This document shows, in pieces, positions 34,023-42,672 of a stretch of 64,000 nucleotides of DNA. The notes beneath the pieces were generated by a model, which had not been told where the DNA came from, did not search any database, and saw nothing but the letters and a program-made list of their open reading frames with translations. The DNA lies in NCBI RefSeq assembly GCF_026627445.1, contig NZ_JAPNLJ010000011.1, positions 124,001 to 188,000 of the forward strand, read 5' to 3'. The translations under genes were made by a program, and so were the position numbers. This stretch comes from Streptomyces sp. H27-H1. Its GTDB lineage: Bacteria > Actinomycetota > Actinomycetes > Streptomycetales > Streptomycetaceae. The first letter of the stretch is position 1, and each line of letters begins with the position of its first letter.

Positions 34023-34205
34023 GCGGGACCGCGGGAGCGGTGGGGGGTGATGGGGACCCTGGGGACCCTGGGGACGCATCGGGTGGTTATCCACAAGGGT
34101 GTTGGAATTGACCGACTCGTGGCACCATCCCGAAGGCAATGACAAGTTACTGACGGTTAATCAATCCGGTGGCCGCCGTCCGGCATCGGTGTGTCTGGGG
34201 GGACC

Positions 34206-35255
34206 ATGAGGCAACGACGACGGGGTTCGATCGCCCTCACACTGCTCTGCGCGATGGCGCTGCTGACCGCGCCCGGTGCGCTGGCCGGAACCGCGTTCGC
34301 GGCGCCGGAGCCCCAGCAGGGCAAGTCCCTGGAGCAGGTCCGCAAAGACATAGAGGGCCTCTACCGCGAGGCCGGCACCGCCACGGACGCCTTCAACCTC
34401 GCGGAGAGCGAGACCAAGACGCAGTCCGACAAGATCGTGGAGATCGCCAACCTGGTCCTCGCGGGCCAGAACCGCATCACCGCCCTGAAGGGCCGCGCGG
34501 GAGCTGCCGCCCGCGCCCAGTACCGGTCGGGCGGGCTGCCGCCCGGCGCGCAACTGGCCCTGAGCAACAACCCGACGCAGTTCCTGGACGGCTCCGACAG
34601 ACTGCGTCAGGGCGAGAAGGCGACCTCGGACCTGCTCTCCGAAATGAACCGGACGCAGAGCGACTTGCAGCAGTACGCGAGGGACGCGAGCGCGCACTGG
34701 GAGACGCTGGAGGCGAACCGGGTCAAGCAGGAGACCTCGAAGAAGCAGGTCGAGGAGAAGATCAAGGCGGCCGAGGAGCTCGAAAGCAAGCTGGAGGCCG
34801 AGCAGAAGGCCCGGCTGCTGCAGCTGGAGACGGACGCGCAGTACAAGGCGCAGACCGCATGGCTGTCCACGGGCGCGCTGCACGGTTCCAAGGGCGCGGC
34901 GGCCACCGACGCGGGCAAGCGGGCCGTGCAGTTCGCCACCGCCCAGATGGGCAAGCCGTACGTCTGGGGCGCCGAGGGCCCGGGTTCGTACGACTGCTCC
35001 GGGCTGACCTCGCAGGCCTGGATCTCGGCGGGCAAGAAGATACCGCGCACCTCGCAGGAGCAGCTGCGGCTGCCGAAGGTCGCGGTCAAGGACATGCGGC
35101 CGGGCGACCTGATCATCTACTTCGACGACGCGAGCCACGTCGGGATGTACGTCGGGGACGGCGCGATGGTCCACGCCCCCCGCCCCGGGCGCAACGTCAC
35201 CATGGCGGGCGCGGGCTCCATGCCGATCAAGGCCGTGGTCCGGCCGGACGCGTAA
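34206..35255 (+). CDS. Secreted NlpC/P60 peptidoglycan hydrolase
   Basis: 349 residues from ATG 34206 (GGGGGG just upstream). Signal peptide (GSIALTLLCAMALLTAPGALAGTAFA), then about 190 residues of coiled coil (SLEQVRKDIEGLYREA...KKQVEEKIKAAEELESKLEAEQ), a linker, and a C-terminal NlpC/P60 domain with catalytic Cys in YDCSGLTSQAW, His in ASHVGMYVGDG and His in MVHAPRPGRNV. It cleaves peptide cross-bridges, like RipA/Rpf-linked hydrolases, and is held inactive or localised by the coiled coil. No c-di-AMP riboswitch is seen upstream. Confidence 0.93.
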   Translation: MRQRRRGSIALTLLCAMALLTAPGALAGTAFAAPEPQQGKSLEQVRKDIEGLYREAGTATDAFNLAESETKTQSDKIVEIANLVLAGQNRITALKGRAGAAARAQYRSGGLPPGAQLALSNNPTQFLDGSDRLRQGEKATSDLLSEMNRTQSDLQQYARDASAHWETLEANRVKQETSKKQVEEKIKAAEELESKLEAEQKARLLQLETDAQYKAQTAWLSTGALHGSKGAAATDAGKRAVQFATAQMGKPYVWGAEGPGSYDCSGLTSQAWISAGKKIPRTSQEQLRLPKVAVKDMRPGDLIIYFDDASHVGMYVGDGAMVHAPRPGRNVTMAGAGSMPIKAVVRPDA

Positions 35256-35530
35256 GCGGGCGGACACGCAAGCGACCGGCCTCGTAAGCGGCCGGTGGCG
35301 TGGTCCGGGCGGAGTGCGGGCCGCCCGCCCGGCGCCTCGGCGCTACGTCTCGGTGGGCGGGACGCGGTACCCCGCCGCCGTGACGTTGGTCATCGTCGGC
35401 GCGGACTTTCCCACCCGATAACGGCATATGCCAGAACCCCGGGCCGGGCCCGGCATTCCGCTTCTTCCGTCCCGCCGCTAGGGTCGCCGGACGAGCGAAC
35501 CCCCGAGGGGGCGGGAAGGAACCGGAGACG

Positions 35531-36763
35531 ATGCCCGTACCCGTACCGCGGCAGAGGGACATCCCGGGCACCGAGAGCGGCCCGGGCGGCCAGTCATCGC
35601 TCACCCTGCTGGTGATCGAGGACGACCCCGCCGGCGGCCTCACCGTCCCCGAGATCCTCGACGCCGACGGCCACCGCATTCGGCTGCGCAGCGCCCGCAA
35701 CCTCACGGAGGCGGCCCGGCTGCTCACCCCCGACGTGAGCTGCGTCCTGCTCGACCTGGCGCTCCCGCACGGCGCCGGCGACGCCGCCGATCCGTTCGGC
35801 GCCCTGCGCCAGGTGCTCCGTCTCGCCCCGCGGCACGCCGTTCTCGTGCTCACCTCCGAGGAGGAGGCGGAGCGCGCCGCGGAAGCCGTCAGCGTGGGCG
35901 CCCAGGACTTCCTGTTCCGCGACGAGCTCGACGGGCGGCTGCTCAGCCGCGCCATCCGCTACGCGGTGGAGAGAAAACGGGCCGACATCGCCCAGTACAA
36001 GCTCGCAGAATCGAAACTTCGGGCCCAGGAGAACGCCCGCCTGGAGCGCGGACTGCTTCCGCACCCGCTCCTGGAGGGTTCCGACCTCCGCTTCGCGGCC
36101 CGCTACCGCCCCGGCCGCAGCCGCGCGCTCCTCGGCGGGGACTTCTACGACACCGTCCGCACCCCCGACGGCACCGTCCACGCCATGATCGGTGACGTCT
36201 GCGGCCACGGCCCGGACGAGGCCGCCCTCGGCGTCGAGCTGCGCATCGCCTGGCGGGCGCTGACCCTGGCCGGTCTGTGCGGCGACGACCTGCTGGCCAC
36301 CCTCCAGGAGGTGCTCGAAGTCGAGCGCCCCAACGAGGAGATCTTCGCGACGCTCTGCACGGTGGACATCGCCCCGGACGGCCGCCGGGCGGGCCTGTGT
36401 CTCGCGGGCCACCCGGCGCCGCTGATCTCCCGGCCGGGCCGGCCCGCGCGGCTGCTCCCGTACGAGAACAACGGCCCGGCGCTCGGCCTGCTGCCCCGGG
36501 CCCGCTGGCCGCGCCGCCAGGTCGAACTGGGCGGCACGTGGAGCCTGATGCTCTACACCGACGGCCTGATCGAGGGCCGGATCGGCCCCGGCAAGGAGCG
36601 GCTGGGGCAGGACGGCATGGTCGAGATGATCAACCGCCACCTCAGCGCCGGTCTGAGCGGCGAAGGCCTGCTGGAGGCCTCCGTGACCGAGGCCCGCCGG
36701 CTCAACGGCGGGGAGCTGACGGACGACGTCGCCGTCGTCCTCCTCTCCCGCGCCGAAGGCTGA
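35531..36763 (+). CDS. Response-regulator/SpoIIE phosphatase (REC-PP2C)
   Basis: 410 residues. N-terminal receiver (LLVIEDDPAGGLTVPEIL, phosphoacceptor in CVLLDLALPHGAG, VLVLTSEEEAERAAEA) followed by a short coiled coil and a SpoIIE/RsbU-type PP2C phosphatase (ALLGGDFYD, IGDVCGHGPDEAA, LGLLP, YTDGLIEGR, ELTDDVAVV), with the two Asp-metal sites. The usual receiver Lys is replaced (QDFLFRDELDG), as in several Streptomyces members. It probably dephosphorylates an anti-anti-sigma factor. ATG 35531 with GAAGGA upstream. 275 bp without features precede it. Confidence 0.9.
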   Translation: MPVPVPRQRDIPGTESGPGGQSSLTLLVIEDDPAGGLTVPEILDADGHRIRLRSARNLTEAARLLTPDVSCVLLDLALPHGAGDAADPFGALRQVLRLAPRHAVLVLTSEEEAERAAEAVSVGAQDFLFRDELDGRLLSRAIRYAVERKRADIAQYKLAESKLRAQENARLERGLLPHPLLEGSDLRFAARYRPGRSRALLGGDFYDTVRTPDGTVHAMIGDVCGHGPDEAALGVELRIAWRALTLAGLCGDDLLATLQEVLEVERPNEEIFATLCTVDIAPDGRRAGLCLAGHPAPLISRPGRPARLLPYENNGPALGLLPRARWPRRQVELGGTWSLMLYTDGLIEGRIGPGKERLGQDGMVEMINRHLSAGLSGEGLLEASVTEARRLNGGELTDDVAVVLLSRAEG

Positions 36764-36809
36764 CAGCCCGACCGCGCTGCCGTGCGGCTGCCCTGCGGCT
36801 GCCTTCCGG

Positions 36810-37154
36810 TTACCGTCCGCCGTTGTAGGGCCCGTACGGCCCGTCGCTGCTGCTGCCGCCCCGCCGGCCGCCACCGCCGCCGCCCGAGACCTGCTTGAGG
36901 GCGGGGCGCACGTCGACGAAGAACACGATGGTGGCGACGAGCCCGGCGATCTCCAGGAAGAGCATCCCGAGGAAGAAGTCCACGAGCACGGTGATGCCGA
37001 GGATGACGAGCCAGAAGGTCTTGGTCTGCTTGCCGGCCGCACGGTACGCGTCCTCGCGCGCCGTCAGCGCCAGCACGAAGGCCACCACGGCGAGCCCCAG
37101 CATGGCGAACCCGAGCAACGGAAGCACTCCGTTATCGAACCCGTTCATCAACAT
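36810..37154 (-). CDS. DUF2516 small membrane protein
   Basis: 114 residues: three membrane helices (LPLLGFAMLGLAVVAFVLAL; FWLVILGITVLVDFFLGMLF; IAGLVATIVFFVD) followed by VRPALKQV and a Gly/Arg/Ser-rich tail, matching the DUF2516 pattern. ATG 37154; 37148 is an alternative. Function unknown. It is the last of three minus-strand genes (XRE regulator, HBHA-like, DUF2516), though a terminator lies between it and the HBHA-like gene. Confidence 0.85.
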   Translation of the reverse strand: MLMNGFDNGVLPLLGFAMLGLAVVAFVLALTAREDAYRAAGKQTKTFWLVILGITVLVDFFLGMLFLEIAGLVATIVFFVDVRPALKQVSGGGGGGRRGGSSSDGPYGPYNGGR

Positions 37155-37234
37155 CGCCTGACCGCCTTCTCATGCCTCGCTCGCCGGATGCCACCTGCCT
37201 CCACGCTACCGGCAGAGCCCCTTTCCCAAACCAC

Positions 37235-37269
37235 AACGGACCGGACGCCCCGTGGGTGCCCGGTCCGTT
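37235..37269 (-). terminator. Terminator of the HBHA-like gene
   Basis: AACGGACCGG (37235-37244) and CCGGTCCGTT (37260-37269) form a perfect 10-bp stem, 10 bases past the gene's stop on the minus strand. Confidence 0.8.
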
Positions 37270-37278
37270 ACGCACATC

Positions 37279-37842
37279 TCAGCTCTTGTCGGCCGGCTCG
37301 GCGGCGGCCTTCTTGGCCGCGGACTTGCGCGCGGTGGTCTTCTTCGGCGCGGGCTCCGCGACCGGCTCGGCCTGCGGTTCGGTCGCCACGTCCGCCACCG
37401 GCGCCGGGTCCGGCTCCACGACGACGGCGATGTCGACGATCTCCTCGGACGCCTCGCCGCGCCACGCCCGTACGGTCTGCTCGCCGTGCTCGGCGACCTT
37501 GTCGTAGGCCTCCTTGGCCTTGACCGCGTACTCGGCGGCCACGCCGACCCCGCGCAGCGCCAGGTCCTGGGCGGTCTCCCCGAACTTCTTCGCGTCGATC
37601 GCCCCGAGCACCTCGGCGACCTTGGCGGTGACCGCCTCCTGCGCCTCCTTGGCCTTGCCCTGCACGACCTTGGGGTCGGTGTTCTTCACGGCCTCGATGC
37701 GCGCGGGGGCCTCGGCACGCAGCTGCTCGATCAGCCCGGGCACCTTCTTGGCCTGCTGTACGGCGAGGTCGGCGGTGCCTGCGGCGAAGTAGAGGGGGGT
37801 CGGGTCGGTGAGGGTCTTCTTCAGGTCATCGGCGATGGCCAT
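37279..37842 (-). CDS. Heparin-binding haemagglutinin (HBHA)-like protein
   Basis: 187 residues from ATG 37842, with GGGAGG about 10 bases upstream. A long amphipathic helical N-terminal part (MAIADDLKKTLTDPTPLYFA, VKAKEAYDKVAEHGEQTV) and a C-terminal Ala/Lys/Pro tail (KKTTARKSAAKKAAAEP). The layout resembles mycobacterial HBHA adhesin, which has a Lys/Ala tail. In Streptomyces this is likely a cytosolic or surface-associated coiled-coil protein; binding is inferred from composition only. It lies 25 bp downstream of the XRE regulator gene, so the two are probably co-transcribed. Confidence 0.8.
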   Translation of the reverse strand: MAIADDLKKTLTDPTPLYFAAGTADLAVQQAKKVPGLIEQLRAEAPARIEAVKNTDPKVVQGKAKEAQEAVTAKVAEVLGAIDAKKFGETAQDLALRGVGVAAEYAVKAKEAYDKVAEHGEQTVRAWRGEASEEIVDIAVVVEPDPAPVADVATEPQAEPVAEPAPKKTTARKSAAKKAAAEPADKS

Positions 37843-37867
37843 GTGGTGGTCCTCCCGGATCACAGTC

Positions 37868-38320
37868 TCAGTTCGTATTGCGCGTCTCGGCATCGACATC
37901 GTCGGCAGCGGTTTCCGCTCCCGGTCCCGCTCCGAGTATCGCTTCCGCTTCCGCCTCGGCCACTGCTGCTGCCTCGGCGGCGTTCTCTTTGCGGAAGGAC
38001 TCGTAGATCTGGAGCAGCACTTGCTTCTGCCGCTCGTTGACGGACGGATCGGCGAGGATCACAGCCCTCGTCTCCACCTCGTCCCGGTCCCGCTCGTCCA
38101 GGATTCCGGCCTGCACGTACAGCGTCTCGGCGGAGATCCGCAGCGCCTTCGCGAGCTGTTGCAGGATGTCCGCACTCGGCTTGCGCAGCCCGCGTTCGAT
38201 CTGACTGAGGTACGGATTCGACACCCCCGCCGCCTCGGCCAGCTGCCGCAGCGAAAGCTGCGCCTGCCGCCGCTGCTCGCGCAGGTACTCGCCGAGATTC
38301 CCGACGTTGAGCGATGCCAT
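37868..38320 (-). CDS. XRE-type helix-turn-helix regulator
   Basis: 150 residues. N-terminal HTH_3/XRE domain (LGEYLREQRRQAQLSLRQLAE, AGVSNPYLSQIERGLRKPSADILQQLAKAL) at residues 8-66, then a helix-rich C-terminal part with an acidic Ala/Glu-rich tail. ATG at 38320 behind AGGATCGGGG. A palindrome at 38347-38372 lies about 30 bp upstream, probably its own operator. Likely controls itself and the HBHA-like gene. Confidence 0.9.
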   Translation of the reverse strand: MASLNVGNLGEYLREQRRQAQLSLRQLAEAAGVSNPYLSQIERGLRKPSADILQQLAKALRISAETLYVQAGILDERDRDEVETRAVILADPSVNERQKQVLLQIYESFRKENAAEAAAVAEAEAEAILGAGPGAETAADDVDAETRNTN

Positions 38321-38346
38321 GCCCCGATCCTGCCGCACCTTGCTAA

Positions 38347-38372
38347 CTATTGCAAGCACGCGCTTGCAATAG
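38347..38372. promoter_or_regulatory. Palindromic operator upstream of the XRE regulator
   Basis: CTATTGCAAGC (38347-38357) and GCTTGCAATAG (38362-38372) are perfect complements around four bases. A third half-site CTTGC starts at 38339. The location directly before the regulator's start fits an autoregulatory site. Confidence 0.8.
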
Positions 38373-38484
38373 CTCCCACTCGCTCCCGCTGAGCGCCCGC
38401 AGGCTGCTTGTGGCCGGGAAGCGGCGCACCGGCGAGTTCCGCCCCGTCCCCCCGTCTCGTCTCGCACCGTGTGCCGCTGTCCGC

Positions 38485-39219
38485 TCAATCGTGAAAGTGG
38501 AGTTCGGGCCGGGTCCAGAGAGTCAGGTCTCTGCTGGTGGCGACCGCGAGGGTCAGGCCGGAGGGGGAGAATCCGGCCGCGCGGAGTTCCGAGTGCTCGG
38601 AATGGAAGACGTGCCACCAGGCCTCTCCCGCCGGCCCTTCGTGGGACCCGCCGTCGGCGGAGAGGATGACGCGGCCGCGGGGCCACTCGGGGCTGACGAC
38701 GTCCAGGGTCCAGCCGTCCGGCGTGGTGCTGTGCAGGCCGCCGCCGAACAGCCCGGCTATGCGTACCGGGACGCCCGCGATCGGGCCGAGCCCGGGGCAG
38801 GCGAGGTCCGGGTGGGCGTCGGGAGTGCTCGTGTCGGGGTCGGGATCCCGGTCGCGGGCGATCTTCTCGCCGGTGACCGCGTCGAAGAGTCCATGGCCTT
38901 CGCTGGACACGACCATGACCAGGTCGTGACCGCTGTCGGGATCAACGGCGAATCCGATGCCGAGCAGACCCCCGACAGGAGTCCTGCGGTCCAGCACCGG
39001 CTGCCACGGCTCCGGAGCCGGCATGACGGTGGCAGCGATGTAGCGCTCGCGCAGCTTCTGCTGGTACTCCGTGATCAACTCGTCTCCTTGGTTCGAGGAC
39101 TCACGCGCAGCGGCCCACGTCGACTCGAATTCTTGGCGGGCGACCTGGGCGATGCGATCCGTTTCTCGCCAGCCGCGCAGGGTGCCTTCCCCGAGGGCCC
39201 GTTGGTGCGACTCAGTCAC
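38485..39219 (-). CDS. Hypothetical protein with WD-like repeats
   Basis: 244 residues from GTG 39219, which overlaps the stop of the PrmC-like gene (GTGA), so translation is coupled. No signal or membrane helix. Alternating strands such as HDLVMVVSSEGHGLFDAVTGEKIARD, GWTLDVVSPEWPRGRVILSADG and AGFSPSGLTLAVATSRDLTLWTR resemble beta-propeller blades (WD40-like), but the protein is too short for a full propeller. Family not recognised. Confidence 0.7.
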   Translation of the reverse strand: MTESHQRALGEGTLRGWRETDRIAQVARQEFESTWAAARESSNQGDELITEYQQKLRERYIAATVMPAPEPWQPVLDRRTPVGGLLGIGFAVDPDSGHDLVMVVSSEGHGLFDAVTGEKIARDRDPDPDTSTPDAHPDLACPGLGPIAGVPVRIAGLFGGGLHSTTPDGWTLDVVSPEWPRGRVILSADGGSHEGPAGEAWWHVFHSEHSELRAAGFSPSGLTLAVATSRDLTLWTRPELHFHD

Positions 39220-39983
39220 GGCTGCGCCGCCGTCGCGATGACCACCGTCGCGTAGTACTCCTCCGAGGTCACCGTCCGGACCGACAGGCCCGCCGCCTTC
39301 AGGGCCGAGGCCGTGACGGTGGCCTGGCGGGTGCTCGTCTCGATCAGGAGGGTACCGCCGGGGGCGAGCCAGGGCGGGGCTCCGGCCGCCACTCGGCGGT
39401 GGACGTCCAGGCCGTCCGGGCCGCCGTCCAGGGAGACGGGCGGTTCGTGGTCGCGGGCCTCCGCCGGGAGCAGGCCGATCTCCCCGGTCGGGACGTACGG
39501 GGCGTTGACCACCAGGACGTCCACCCGGCCGCGGAGCCCGGCGGGCAGGGGTGCGTACAGGTCGCCCTGCCACACCTGGCCGCCGTACGGGGCCACGTTG
39601 CGCCGGGCGTACGCGAGCGCGGCCGGGTCGATGTCCGCCGCGTGCAGTTCGCCGCCCGGCACCCGCGCGGCCACGGCCGCGCCCAGCGCGCCCACCCCGC
39701 AGCACAGGTCCACGACCACGGCGCCCGGGCGGGCCGCCGCCACCGCCTCCCGCGCGAGGAACTCGCTGCGCCGGCGCGGTACGAAGGCGCCCTCGCCGAC
39801 CGCCATCCGCAGCCCGCAGAACTCCGCCCAGCCGACGACGTGTTCCAGCGGCTCGCCCGCCACCCGCCGGGCCAGCAGCCCCTCCAGGTGCACCTCGTCC
39901 GCGGCGGCGGCCATCAGCAGCTCCGCCTCTTCCTCCGCGAAGACGCAGCCGGCCGCGCGCAGGGTCTCCACCAGTGTCGCCAA
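39216..39983 (-). CDS. PrmC/HemK-like protein N5-glutamine methyltransferase
   Basis: 255 residues. SAM-binding Rossmann with VVDLCCGVGALGAAVAARV (motif I), HAADIDPAALAYARRN (motif II) and the catalytic loop VLVVNAPYVPTGEI. The classic PrmC/HemK loop is NPPY; here it is NAPY, as is common in this actinobacterial side branch. Substrate (release factor or another Gln) is therefore uncertain. Overlaps the next gene by four bases. ATG 39983. Confidence 0.82.
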   Translation of the reverse strand: MATLVETLRAAGCVFAEEEAELLMAAAADEVHLEGLLARRVAGEPLEHVVGWAEFCGLRMAVGEGAFVPRRRSEFLAREAVAAARPGAVVVDLCCGVGALGAAVAARVPGGELHAADIDPAALAYARRNVAPYGGQVWQGDLYAPLPAGLRGRVDVLVVNAPYVPTGEIGLLPAEARDHEPPVSLDGGPDGLDVHRRVAAGAPPWLAPGGTLLIETSTRQATVTASALKAAGLSVRTVTSEEYYATVVIATAAQP

Positions 39984-40046
39984 GTACCTCAGTCCCAGTC
40001 CTCAGAATTCCAGCCCGCGCAACAGACAGACAGACAGACGCCGTCC

Positions 40047-41291
40047 TCAGAAGACGTCCGGGCACCACGGCCGGCGGGCCGTGCGGAACACCGCGTCCGC
40101 GAGCGCGAGCGCCCCGGGGCGCTCCTGCGTGATCCCGCCGAGCGCCGCCAGCCGCACCGCCGACTCGTCGCCCAGGTACAGCGCCCCCAGTGTGCCCACG
40201 TCCAGGCGCAGATCGGCCGGCTCCCGCGTGCGTACGCAGTCCCCCGCGCCCGCGTCCAGCCGGTAGCGGCCGCCCGCCGGCCCGAACGCGTCGGCGACCT
40301 CCAGGACGAGGACCCCCGGCACCGCGTACGTCCGCGCGCGCAGGGCCCGTACGACGTCCAGCACTCGCACCCACAGCCAGTCCGCCGAGGTCACCAGCCG
40401 GGCGGCGCGCGCGTCGGGCAGGAGCCGGGCGACGAGGTCGTCGGGGGCGCGGAAGCCGGTGCGGACCTTCGCCACCCAGTCGATGGAGCACAGGAAATGC
40501 CACAGCGCCCGCTCCGCTTGCGGGGTGGTGGCGAGCAACTGCTTGACCCGCACGGTGTTCAGCGGGACCTTCCCGTCCGTCCAGGTGTCGTCAGCGGCGT
40601 ACCGCACCAGACCGGCCACCTCGCCCTCCGCCGTCCGGTACACCGCGTGGAAGGCGGCCGTGTACGGGCGGTGCGACAGCTCCTGCGCCCCCGTGGCCAG
40701 CCGCCACCAGCGGGCGTCGCGGTTCACCGCGCCGGGCGTGGCCGCCCGCAGCCGTTCGTGCAGCGCCGGGCCCATTTCCCGCACCTCGGCCTCGTCCACG
40801 AGGTCGATCCGGCCCCCGTCCCCGGTGACCGGCCTACGGGGGTCGAGTCCGGTGCGCGGTACGTCGATCTCCCATTCCGAGACGGAGGTGGCGGGCCCGT
40901 ACCCGTACCGCCCGTAGATCGGATACTCGGCGGCGATCAGCGTCGACAGCACGTCCCCGCGCGCGTGGGCGGCGGCCAGCTCGGCGGACATCATCCGGGT
41001 CAGCAGGCCCTGCCTGCGGTGCGTGGACAGCACGGCCACGTTCGTGACGGCGCTCGAGCGGACGAACCCGCCGCCGGGCACGGTCAGTTCCTGCGGGAAG
41101 GAGCGGAAGGTCGCCACGCACCGGCCGGTGTCCGCGTCGAACCCGCCCTGCGTCCGGGCGAAGTCGTAGCTCTCGGTCAGCTGGGCGAGGTCCGCGGCCG
41201 TACCGTGCTCCGGGCGCAGGAAACCGGCGTGCAGGGCGCGCAGCCACTCGGGCAGCTCGGATGCGGCGATCGGCCGGACGTCAGCACTCAT
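40047..41291 (-). CDS. Eis-like GNAT N-acetyltransferase
   Basis: 414 residues from ATG 41291. Tandem GNAT domains: the first carries [27 protein letters not shown] (acetyl-CoA loop), the second is degenerate, and a C-terminal SCP2-like domain follows ([24 protein letters not shown]). This is the layout of Eis proteins, known to acetylate aminoglycosides at several positions and also Lys side chains in mycobacteria. Activity toward drugs here is inference. The final residue pattern (CPDVF) matches the family's C-terminal carboxylate. Confidence 0.88.
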   Translation of the reverse strand: MSADVRPIAASELPEWLRALHAGFLRPEHGTAADLAQLTESYDFARTQGGFDADTGRCVATFRSFPQELTVPGGGFVRSSAVTNVAVLSTHRRQGLLTRMMSAELAAAHARGDVLSTLIAAEYPIYGRYGYGPATSVSEWEIDVPRTGLDPRRPVTGDGGRIDLVDEAEVREMGPALHERLRAATPGAVNRDARWWRLATGAQELSHRPYTAAFHAVYRTAEGEVAGLVRYAADDTWTDGKVPLNTVRVKQLLATTPQAERALWHFLCSIDWVAKVRTGFRAPDDLVARLLPDARAARLVTSADWLWVRVLDVVRALRARTYAVPGVLVLEVADAFGPAGGRYRLDAGAGDCVRTREPADLRLDVGTLGALYLGDESAVRLAALGGITQERPGALALADAVFRTARRPWCPDVF

Positions 41292-41393
41292 AGCGGCCCA
41301 CGCTAACCGGCCCGGCCCTGACCCGTCGCCCGTATTTTCCGCGCGCATGCCGCCCGTTCGGGCCGGCGGGCCGTTCAAGTCCCCTCCGCCCGT

Positions 41394-42020
41394 TCAGGCC
41401 AGCAGGTCGTCCACCTGGGCCTCGCCCTCCCGGTAGCGCCGGGTGATCTCCGTGCTGCTGTCGTCGGCCGTGCGCTGGAGCTGCTGCCGGCGCCGGGAGA
41501 CCTGCTGCTCGTAGCGGACCAACCGGGCCATGCCCTCGTGGAGTTCCTCGTCCGTGCGCGCTCCCAGGTCGGAGAGCTCCACGTCGGAGAGCATTTCGGC
41601 AGCCAGCAGCCGGTACTCCTCCCCGTGCGGGGTGCCGAGCGTGACGTGGCGGGCGGAGGCGCTGCGGCTGGAGGGGGCGTCTGCGAGGATCTCCGAGAGC
41701 CGGTCCACCACCGGTGCCTCGGGGTCCGTACGCCGGGCGAGCTCGGCGCGCAGGATGTCGATGCGGCCCTGGAGCAGCCGGCGTACGTAGCTCAGGTCGG
41801 CCTCGTCGCGCTGTGAGTCGCGGCGCAGCGCGCGCAGCTCCGGCAGACCGAGCGCGCTGGTCGCCGTCGGCGGGGCGTCCGCGCCCCCGGTCCGCTGGGC
41901 GGGCGGGCGCGGCACCGGGGTCTCGGCGGGTGCCGCGGACGCCGTGGGCGCGCCGGGCGCGCCCGTTCCCAAGGGCGCGATGGGCGCAGGAGCAGGTGCG
42001 GAAGTACCAGAAGTATTCAT
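41394..42020 (-). CDS. rsiG: RsiG, c-di-GMP-responsive anti-sigma factor of WhiG
   Basis: 208 residues from ATG 42020. Pro/Ala-rich first 55 residues, then an antiparallel coiled coil. Both helices carry the RsiG c-di-GMP signature E-x3-S-x2-R-x3-Q-x3-D: E73/S77/R80/Q84/D88 ([16 protein letters not shown]) and E171/S175/R178/Q182/D186 ([16 protein letters not shown]). In Streptomyces, RsiG with bound c-di-GMP sequesters the sporulation sigma factor WhiG. Divergent from dtd. The two motifs match exactly, making the call strong. Confidence 0.94.
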   Translation of the reverse strand: MNTSGTSAPAPAPIAPLGTGAPGAPTASAAPAETPVPRPPAQRTGGADAPPTATSALGLPELRALRRDSQRDEADLSYVRRLLQGRIDILRAELARRTDPEAPVVDRLSEILADAPSSRSASARHVTLGTPHGEEYRLLAAEMLSDVELSDLGARTDEELHEGMARLVRYEQQVSRRRQQLQRTADDSSTEITRRYREGEAQVDDLLA

Positions 42021-42152
42021 GCGTTCGTGTCCGTCCCCTCGACCGGTGCTGGGGGCACCGCCTGCGTGCATCGTGCCACTCTCCGTGGTACCGGTGCAGT
42101 CCCACTCCACCCGATCGGCCCCGGACGGGTGCACGCCTGGTACACAGGTGGT

Positions 42153-42578
42153 ATGCGAGCAGTGGTGCAGAGAGTGGACGGCGCGAGCGTCGTGGTGGCC
42201 GGAGAGACCGTCGGGGAGATCGTCGGCGAGGGGCTGTGCGTCCTGGTGGGGGTGACCCACGACGACACCCCGCAGAAGGCGGAGCTGCTGGCGCGCAAGC
42301 TCTGGTCGGTGCGGATCCTGGAGGCCGAGAAGTCCTGCAGCGACGTGGACGCGCCGCTGCTGGTGATCTCCCAGTTCACCCTCTACGGAGATGCCCGCAA
42401 GGGCCGCCGCCCCACCTGGAACGCGGCCGCGCCCGGCCCGGTCGCCGAGCCCCTCGTGGACGAGGTCGTGGCTCAACTGCGCGCGCTGGGCGCGACGGTG
42501 GAGACGGGCCGGTTCGGCGCGGACATGCGGGTCTCGCTGACCAACAACGGCCCGTTCACCATCGTCATCGACATCTAG
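42153..42578 (+). CDS. dtd: D-aminoacyl-tRNA deacylase
   Basis: 141 residues. DTD signature motifs [15 protein letters not shown] and [11 protein letters not shown] (the Gly-Pro pair that discriminates D from L residues) and an N-terminal [13 protein letters not shown]. It hydrolyses D-amino acids from tRNA. ATG at 42153; TACACA lies six bases upstream and no ribosome binding site is visible, so the message may be leaderless. Divergent from rsiG. Confidence 0.96.
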   Translation: MRAVVQRVDGASVVVAGETVGEIVGEGLCVLVGVTHDDTPQKAELLARKLWSVRILEAEKSCSDVDAPLLVISQFTLYGDARKGRRPTWNAAAPGPVAEPLVDEVVAQLRALGATVETGRFGADMRVSLTNNGPFTIVIDI

Positions 42579-42672
42579 GCGTCCCGGGCGGCTCCCGTCA
42601 GGGAGCCGGCCAGGAGCCGCCCCGGACGCGGCCGGGATGAGGCCCGGATGCGGCTGCAACCGGCCCGGACGG

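Noticed and set aside
31608..34145. 845-codon minus-strand frame covering mshA and the methyltransferase
   Set aside because: Arg/Pro-rich shadow in the wrong phase. mshA and the methyltransferase explain the DNA with known motifs.
34090..34205. c-di-AMP (ydaO) riboswitch before the NlpC/P60 gene
   Set aside because: Such switches often precede these genes in Streptomyces, but the conserved core is absent from this short upstream region.
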